From assembly GCA_018065745.1 (NCBI GenBank), contig JAGHSS010000057.1, forward strand, positions 1 through 5,007: 5,007 bases of DNA, read 5' to 3'. Origin of the DNA: Candidatus Neoflavobacterium equi (GTDB taxonomy: Bacteria > Bacteroidota > Bacteroidia > Flavobacteriales > Flavobacteriaceae). The number at the start of each line of letters is the position of its first letter. The first letter of the stretch is position 1. The notes under the pieces were generated by a model. The model saw only the letters and a program-made list of their open reading frames with translations. It did no database searches and was not told the DNA's origin. A program made the translations under genes and the position numbers. Below, piece after piece: positions 1 through 5,007 of this stretch.

Positions 1-24
1 AGTATAATTAAATAGTATAATAAT

Positions 25-83
25 AAGGAAGGAACTAGATTATCGGAGGATAAGACCTGAATTCATAATCCCTTCCTTTTTTT
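25..83 (+). promoter_or_regulatory. Candidate rpsD (S4) mRNA leader / attenuator hairpin
   Basis: Seen directly: AAGGAAGG at 25-32 is the exact complement of CCTTCCTT at 71-78, and GATTAT at 38-43 pairs exactly with ATAATC at 65-70. Together they form a 14-bp two-part stem with a 5-base bulge (33-37) on the 5' side only. The apical part (44-64) can form a small AGG/CCT hairpin (47-49 with 56-58). A run of seven T (77-83) follows, so the shape resembles an intrinsic terminator placed 12 bases before the rpsD start. Known: S4 represses its own operon in several bacteria by binding a structured leader, and I recall that rpsD leader candidates have been proposed for Bacteroidota classes. Inference: this is such a leader, or an attenuator that tunes rpsD-rpoA-rplQ relative to the upstream genes. 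It could also be a weak terminator after rpsK with a promoter hidden nearby. Structure is confident; function is not. Confidence 0.6.
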
Positions 84-95
84 AAAATTTCAGAA

Positions 96-701
96 ATGGC
101 AAGATATACTGGTCCAAAAACTAAAATTGCTCGTAAATTTGGTGAAGCAATCTTCGGAGATGATAAAGCCTTCGAAAAAAGAAATTACCCTCCAGGACAA
201 CATGGTTTGGCTAAGAGAAGAGGTAAAAAATCTGAGTACGCTATTCAGTTAATGGAAAAACAAAAAGCTAAGTATACTTACGGTATCTTAGAAAAACAAT
301 TCCGTAACTTGTTTGAAAAAGCATCTTCTTCTAAAGGTGTAACAGGGGAAATCTTGTTACAACTTTGTGAATCAAGATTGGATAACGTAGTGTACAGAAT
401 GGGTATCGCACCTTCTCGTCGTGCTGCTCGTCAAATTGTTTCTCACAGACACGTAACTGTGAACGGTGAGTTGGTTAACATCCCTTCTTATCAATTAAAA
501 GCTGGTGATAAAGTGGCTGTTCGTGAAAAATCTAAATCTTTAGAGGCTATTGATCGTTCGTTATCTAATTCTAGCACTGTTTATGAGTGGATTACTTGGA
601 ATAACGAAATCAAAGAAGGAACTTACGTTTCTGTTCCTGCTAGAGTTCAAATTCCAGAAAACATTAAAGAGCAGTTAATCGTAGAGTTGTACAACAAATA
701 A
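96..701 (+). CDS. rpsD: 30S ribosomal protein S4 (uS4)
   Basis: Primary 16S rRNA-binding protein that nucleates assembly of the 30S body and helps maintain decoding accuracy; in many bacteria it is also the translational repressor of its operon. The 201-residue product is a normal length and starts MARYTGPK, the family's usual N-terminus, which fixes the ATG at 96. The N-terminal domain (about 1-92) carries the conserved YPPGQHG block at 31-37. The S4 RNA-binding domain follows at about 93-155, with [11 protein letters not shown] (93-103) and the [18 protein letters not shown] stretch (107-124). It is the zinc-free form: the only cysteine is C91, so the four-Cys N-terminal motif of some S4 proteins is absent. 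No Shine-Dalgarno precedes the start; the upstream sequence is A/T-rich (AAAATTTCAGAA), as usual in Bacteroidota. The gene ends with tandem stops, TAATAA at 699-704. It is followed after 25 bases by rpoA, so the two are probably cotranscribed. Confidence 0.98.
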   Translation: MARYTGPKTKIARKFGEAIFGDDKAFEKRNYPPGQHGLAKRRGKKSEYAIQLMEKQKAKYTYGILEKQFRNLFEKASSSKGVTGEILLQLCESRLDNVVYRMGIAPSRRAARQIVSHRHVTVNGELVNIPSYQLKAGDKVAVREKSKSLEAIDRSLSNSSTVYEWITWNNEIKEGTYVSVPARVQIPENIKEQLIVELYNK

Positions 702-726
702 TAATTGACATTCAGTCGAAATAAAT

Positions 727-1719
727 ATGGCAATATTTAATTTTCAAAAGCCCGATAAAGTTATCATGATCGATTCAACCGATTTTGAAGGTAAATTTGA
801 ATTTAGACCTTTAGAACCTGGTTATGGATTGACTGTTGGTAACGCACTTAGACGTGTTTTGCTTTCTTCATTAGAAGGATATGCTATCACTTCGGTTCGC
901 ATTGACTCTGTTGATCATGAGTTCTCTGCTATTACTGGGGTGGTTGAAGATGTTACTGAAATCATTTTGAACTTGAAACAAGTGCGTTTCAAAAGACAAA
1001 TTGAAGATGTAGATAACGAATCTGTTAGCATTTCTTTCTCTGGTAAAGACCAATTAACGGCTGGAGATTTTCAGAAATTTATTTCTGGTTTCCAAGTGTT
1101 AAATCCTGATTTAGTAATCTGTAACTTAGATAGTTCTATTACTTTAAACATGGAATTAACCATAGAAAAAGGTCGTGGGTATGTACCTGCTGAGGAAAAC
1201 AAGAAACAAAATGCACCTATAGGTACAATTTTTACAGACTCTATTTATACGCCTGTGAAAAATGTGAAATATTCAATTGAAAATTTCCGTGTAGAACAAA
1301 AAACTGACTATGAGAAACTTGTTTTCGAAATTATAACAGACGGTTCTATTCACCCTAAAGATGCGTTGACAGAAGCAGCTAAAACGTTGATTCATCACTT
1401 TATGTTGTTTTCTGACGAAAGAATTACACTTGAGGCTGATGAAATTGCTCAAACAGAATCATATGATGAAGAGTCATTACATATGAGACAATTGCTTAAA
1501 ACTAAGCTAGTTGATATGGACTTGTCTGTAAGAGCTTTAAATTGTTTAAAAGCGGCTGAAGTTGAAACACTTGGCGATTTAGTATCATTTAATAAAAATG
1601 ACTTGATGAAATTCCGTAACTTCGGTAAGAAATCTCTTACTGAGTTAGATGAACTTGTGGCGGTTAAAGGCCTGACGTTCGGAATGGACTTAAGCAAGTA
1701 TAAGTTAGATAAAGAATAA
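727..1719 (+). CDS. rpoA: DNA-directed RNA polymerase subunit alpha
   Basis: The alpha subunit dimerises to start assembly of core RNA polymerase, and its C-terminal domain contacts upstream promoter DNA and activators. At 330 residues the length is standard. The N-terminal dimerisation domain (about 1-235) shows [17 protein letters not shown] (35-51) and the [14 protein letters not shown] block (71-84). A flexible linker (about 236-255, acidic) leads to the C-terminal domain (about 256-322). By alignment with the E. coli protein from memory, with an offset of +4, the DNA-contacting residues are kept: R269, N272, C273, G300, K302, S303 and E306. An upstream DNA contact through alpha therefore looks possible here too. 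The ATG at 727 has no Shine-Dalgarno, only A-rich sequence (GAAATAAAT). It lies 25 bases after rpsD and 33 bases before rplQ, in the conserved rpsD-rpoA-rplQ order, which supports one transcript. Nothing is truncated or unusual. Confidence 0.98.
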   Translation: MAIFNFQKPDKVIMIDSTDFEGKFEFRPLEPGYGLTVGNALRRVLLSSLEGYAITSVRIDSVDHEFSAITGVVEDVTEIILNLKQVRFKRQIEDVDNESVSISFSGKDQLTAGDFQKFISGFQVLNPDLVICNLDSSITLNMELTIEKGRGYVPAEENKKQNAPIGTIFTDSIYTPVKNVKYSIENFRVEQKTDYEKLVFEIITDGSIHPKDALTEAAKTLIHHFMLFSDERITLEADEIAQTESYDEESLHMRQLLKTKLVDMDLSVRALNCLKAAEVETLGDLVSFNKNDLMKFRNFGKKSLTELDELVAVKGLTFGMDLSKYKLDKE

Positions 1720-1721
1720 TC

Positions 1722-1737
1722 TAAACCATCAGGTTTA
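1722..1737 (+). other. Small hairpin in the rpoA-rplQ gap
   Basis: TAAACC at 1722-1727 and GGTTTA at 1732-1737 are exact complements around a 4-base loop (ATCA). The hairpin begins two bases after the rpoA stop codon and ends 15 bases before the rplQ start. No T run follows (the next bases are AATTGTAAG), so it is not a terminator. A 6-bp A/T-rich stem may be chance. If real, it could stabilise or process the mRNA, or influence rplQ translation. Confidence 0.3.
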
Positions 1738-1752
1738 AATTGTAAGATAGTC

Positions 1753-2235
1753 ATGAGACACGGAAAAAAAGTTAATCATTTAAGCAGACAAGCAGGACAT
1801 AGAAAATCTATGTTGGCTAATATGGCTGTTTCTCTTATTACACATAAGAGAATCAATACTACTGTTGCTAAAGCTAAAGCTTTAAAACAGTTCATTGAAC
1901 CATTAGTAACAAAATCTAAAGAAGATACGACTCACAACAGACGTACCGTTTTCGCTTACTTAAGAGATAAAGACGGTGTAACTGAATTGTTCAGAGAAGT
2001 AGCTGCTAAAGTTGGAGATCGTCCAGGTGGATACACTCGTATCATCAAGTTAGGAAACCGTTTAGGGGATAACGCGGATATGGCGATGATTGAATTCGTT
2101 GATTTCAACGAATTGTACAACGGTGGTAAAAAAGAAGCTAAAAAAGCTACTACGCGTCGTGGTAAAGCTAAAAAAGCTGAAGGTACTGAAACTCCTGCTG
2201 CTGAAGCTACTGAAGCTCCAGCTACAGAAGAATAA
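1753..2235 (+). CDS. rplQ: 50S ribosomal protein L17 (bL17) with long charged C-terminal tail
   Basis: Bacterial large-subunit protein located near the peptide exit tunnel region, contacting 23S rRNA. The conserved core is residues 1-123 or so: it starts [20 protein letters not shown] and contains [18 protein letters not shown] (33-50) and the [19 protein letters not shown] block (88-106). The 160-residue product exceeds the E. coli protein (127 residues) by a tail of about 37 residues. That tail is first basic ([19 protein letters not shown], about 124-142) and then acidic and rich in Ala, Thr, Pro and Glu, ending ATEE. Similar low-complexity tails are common on Bacteroidota L17, so this looks like a lineage feature and not a fusion. 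The tail DNA contains AAGCTAAAAAAGCT twice, at 2135-2148 and 2165-2178, exactly 30 bases apart. The gene is last in the rpsD-rpoA-rplQ unit and a terminator follows 27 bases after its stop. Confidence 0.98.
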   Translation: MRHGKKVNHLSRQAGHRKSMLANMAVSLITHKRINTTVAKAKALKQFIEPLVTKSKEDTTHNRRTVFAYLRDKDGVTELFREVAAKVGDRPGGYTRIIKLGNRLGDNADMAMIEFVDFNELYNGGKKEAKKATTRRGKAKKAEGTETPAAEATEAPATEE

Positions 2236-2262
2236 GAAGCCTCTTCTTTACAAAATATATTC

Positions 2263-2296
2263 AAAGGGTAAATCATTTCGATTTACCCTTTTTTTT
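2263..2296 (+). terminator. Intrinsic terminator ending the rpsD-rpoA-rplQ unit
   Basis: AAAGGGTAAATC (2263-2274) pairs perfectly with GATTTACCCTTT (2280-2291), a 12-bp stem with a 5-base loop (ATTTC), and the T run continues to 2296 (eight T in a row from 2289). The stem is A/T-rich apart from the GGG/CCC block, but it is long and perfect. Placed 27 bases after the rplQ stop and before the carA promoter box, it separates the ribosomal operon from carA. On the other strand the stem is preceded by an A run but followed only by TTTGAATATA, so it is less convincing as a bidirectional terminator. Confidence 0.88.
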
Positions 2297-2342
2297 ATGT
2301 CTTAAAATTCTATAAATCCTTTTTATTTAAGTCCTTTATACT

Positions 2343-2350
2343 TAAATTTG
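2343..2350 (+). promoter_or_regulatory. carA promoter -7 box (TAAATTTG)
   Basis: TAAATTTG matches the Bacteroidota -7 consensus TAnnTTTG exactly. It lies 27 bases before the carA ATG, which would give a short leader of about 20 bases. The expected -33 region (around 2316-2325, ATCCTTTTTA) is T-rich but has no clear TTTG, so the box rests on the -7 match, its position just downstream of a terminator and its position just upstream of a gene. Confidence 0.6.
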
Positions 2351-2377
2351 CCAAATTTTCAATCCCGTTCTATTAAA

Positions 2378-3475
2378 ATGAAATATACTCAACGCAATCC
2401 AGCGATCCTCCTGCTTCAGGATGGAACAATTTTTCACGGTAAATCAATAGGTATTTCTGGCAAAACTTTTGGTGAAGTTTGCTTCAACACGGGAATGACC
2501 GGATACCAAGAAATTTTTACCGACCCCTCTTATGCGGGCCAGATAATGGTGACTGCCAATGCCCACATCGGGATATATGGTGTACACAATGATGAAGTTG
2601 ATTCTGATGGTATTAAAATTGCCGGATTAGTTTGTAAAAATTTTAGTTTTGAGTACTCCCGTCCAGATGCTGAATCTTCCCTTTTGGAATACTTCCAAAA
2701 AGCTGAATTAATCGGTATTTCTGACGTGGATACAAGAGCTCTTGTAAGCTATATCAGAGATAATGGAGCTCAAAATGCAGTAATCTGTACTGACGGTACT
2801 CCAGTGGATCAATTGTTGATCCAACTTAACAATACCCCAGATATGAAAGGTTTGGAACTGGCTTCTGCCGTTTCTACTAAAGAACCTTATTTCTTTGGAG
2901 ATGAAAATGCAACCTACAAAGTCGCTGCTCTTGATTTTGGTATCAAAACCAACATCTTGAGATGCCTGGCTGAAAGAGATTGTTACGTGCAGGTTTTCCC
3001 ATACAACACCACGTTGGAAACCATGCAAAAATTTAACCCAGATGGATATTTCTTGTCCAATGGACCTGGTGATCCAGAACCGTTGAAAGACGTCCAAAAA
3101 GTTATACAACAAATTATCGCTACTGACAAACCTGTTTTTGGAATCTGTTTGGGCCACCAATTGATCGGTTTGGCAAACGGTATGGCAACTTACAAAATGT
3201 TTAATGGGCACAGAGGGATCAACCACCCAATCTTGAACGTCATTTCAGGAAAAGGGGAAATCACCTCTCAAAACCACGGTTTCGCCATCGTTAAAGATGA
3301 TTTGTTGAACAACCAAGAATTTGAATTGACACATGAACACCTGAATGACGGTACTGTGGCTGGAATGCGTATGAAGAATAAACAAGTATTCTCAGTACAA
3401 TACCACCCAGAATCATCTCCTGGACCTCATGACTCTCGTTATCTTTTTGATCAATTTGTCAACTACATGAAATAA
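2378..3475 (+). CDS. carA: Carbamoyl-phosphate synthase small (glutaminase) subunit
   Basis: Hydrolyses glutamine and passes ammonia to CarB, which makes carbamoyl phosphate for pyrimidine and arginine synthesis in the cytoplasm. The protein is 365 residues from the ATG at 2378 (E. coli CarA is 382). The N-terminal small-subunit domain (about 8-140) has FGEVCFNTGMTGYQEIFTDP (31-50) and SDVDTRALVSYIRDNG (115-130). The class I glutamine amidotransferase domain (about 181-365) has SNGPGDP (227-233), the nucleophile elbow GICLGHQ with C257, GHRGINHP (277-284), and QYHPESSPGP with H343 and E345. The Cys-His-Glu triad is therefore complete. An in-frame TTG at 2348 would add 10 residues, but that codon lies inside the promoter box and the extra residues do not resemble the family, so the ATG is preferred. 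No carB lies next to it, so the large subunit must be encoded elsewhere. It is flanked by its own promoter box and terminator, so it is probably monocistronic. Confidence 0.97.
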   Translation: MKYTQRNPAILLLQDGTIFHGKSIGISGKTFGEVCFNTGMTGYQEIFTDPSYAGQIMVTANAHIGIYGVHNDEVDSDGIKIAGLVCKNFSFEYSRPDAESSLLEYFQKAELIGISDVDTRALVSYIRDNGAQNAVICTDGTPVDQLLIQLNNTPDMKGLELASAVSTKEPYFFGDENATYKVAALDFGIKTNILRCLAERDCYVQVFPYNTTLETMQKFNPDGYFLSNGPGDPEPLKDVQKVIQQIIATDKPVFGICLGHQLIGLANGMATYKMFNGHRGINHPILNVISGKGEITSQNHGFAIVKDDLLNNQEFELTHEHLNDGTVAGMRMKNKQVFSVQYHPESSPGPHDSRYLFDQFVNYMK

Positions 3476-3480
3476 TATTT

Positions 3481-3515
3481 GGGTTGTACTGCGCTGTGGT
3501 ACAACCCTTTTTTTT
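3481..3515 (+). terminator. Intrinsic terminator after carA
   Basis: GGGTTGTAC (3481-3489) and GTACAACCC (3499-3507) pair perfectly over 9 bp. Two G-T wobbles and one C-G pair can extend the stem to a 3-base loop (GCT, 3493-3495). Eight T follow (3508-3515). The hairpin starts 5 bases after the carA stop codon, a classic arrangement, and should stop most transcription before eno. Confidence 0.93.
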
Positions 3516-3525
3516 ATTTTATTTT

Positions 3526-3632
3526 GGGCGTTCCCCTTTCAACTTCGCTGCGCTCAGAAAAGGGTCGCGTCTTCCGCTGTATCTTTTGGTCGGCATGGCC
3601 TTCCAAAAGGATGCCGCTTCAACCGCTAACGC
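3526..3632. repeat. GC-rich structured intergenic element, probable dispersed repeat of Flavobacteriaceae
   Basis: Seen: 107 bases with 61 G or C (57%) between an all-A/T stretch (3508-3525) and an A/T-rich promoter region. The ends are complementary: GCGTT (3528-3532) with AACGC (3628-3632). Two internal stems exist. CCCTTT (3534-3539) pairs with AAAGGG (3559-3564). CTTTTGG (3583-3589) pairs with CCAAAAG (3603-3609), flanked by AT/AT beyond a one-base bulge, and holds a small GGC/GCC hairpin (3592-3594 with 3598-3600). CCGCT occurs three times (3574, 3614, 3623). Together this makes a closed multi-branch fold. Known, from memory: intergenic sequences that start GGGCGT and end CCGCTTCAAnCCCTmACGC, with a CCGCTGTATC-type block between, are scattered through Flavobacterium-type genomes. 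Inference: this is one copy. Only one copy is in the window, so repetition itself is not shown here. Function unknown; it could be a non-autonomous mobile unit or a transcript-end structure. Confidence 0.65.
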
Positions 3633-3658
3633 AAAAGAACATTGCGAACATATTTTGA

Positions 3659-5007
<1,349 letters not shown>

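Noticed and set aside
1..24. Possible 3' end of rpsK at the left edge
   Set aside because: None of the three frames shows the basic RPPKRRR-type S11 C-terminus; this is intergenic A/T-rich sequence.
705..710. TTGACA between rpsD and rpoA, resembling a sigma-70 -35 box
   Set aside because: No matching -10 box at proper distance before rpoA, Bacteroidota use a different promoter consensus, and the genes are closely spaced in one unit.
871..1053. Reverse-strand open frame within rpoA
   Set aside because: Shadow of a clearly real gene; composition is what antisense of rpoA gives and there is no start context or family match.
1956..2305. Open frames on both strands overlapping rplQ (reverse 1956-2276, forward 2090-2305)
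   Set aside because: Both are low-complexity shadows of the Lys/Ala/Glu-rich L17 tail; the forward one runs through the terminator.
2348..2377. Ten-residue N-terminal extension of CarA from a TTG start
   Set aside because: It starts inside the promoter box and the added residues do not resemble CarA; ATG 2378 gives the family N-terminus.
2708..3226. 172-codon reverse-strand open frame within carA
   Set aside because: It is antisense to the conserved CarA amidotransferase region and shows no recognisable domain.
3650..3657. ATATTTTG upstream of eno as an alternative -7 box
   Set aside because: It does not fit TAnnTTTG (first two bases wrong), while a perfect box lies at 3691-3698 closer to the gene.

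Overview
The window reads as a chromosomal housekeeping segment from a member of the Bacteroidota, most likely the family Flavobacteriaceae (Flavobacterium or a close relative). The evidence is low-GC coding sequence with many TAA stops, start codons preceded by A/T-rich sequence and no Shine-Dalgarno, two perfect TAnnTTTG (-7) promoter boxes of the Bacteroidota type, and protein sequences for S4, RpoA, L17, CarA and enolase that read as flavobacterial. All five genes lie on the + strand and are intact, except the last, which runs off the right edge.

Layout: 1-95 is the intergenic leader in front of rpsD. It contains a strong two-part stem followed by a T run and looks like a ribosomal-protein leader or attenuator. 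96-2235 holds rpsD (uS4), rpoA (RNA polymerase alpha) and rplQ (bL17). This is the distal end of the usual ribosomal-protein 'alpha' operon, with short gaps of 25 and 33 bases, and it is closed by a 12-bp intrinsic terminator at 2263-2296. A new unit follows: promoter box 2343-2350, carA (glutaminase subunit of carbamoyl-phosphate synthetase, 2378-3475), and a strong terminator at 3481-3515. Next is a 107-base GC-rich (57%) structured intergenic element at 3526-3632 in an otherwise A/T-rich gap. Then comes a second TAAATTTG promoter box at 3691-3698 and eno (enolase, 3731 to the window edge, lacking only about its last five codons).

The genes serve growth: ribosome and RNA polymerase assembly, carbamoyl phosphate for pyrimidines and arginine, and the 2-phosphoglycerate/phosphoenolpyruvate step of glycolysis. 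They look like three transcription units: the operon end rpsD-rpoA-rplQ, carA alone, and eno (possibly with genes beyond the window). No mobile gene, CRISPR array, tRNA, rRNA or defence gene is visible. No novel protein system is visible either. The parts most worth a second look are non-coding: the rpsD leader and the repeat-like element between carA and eno.
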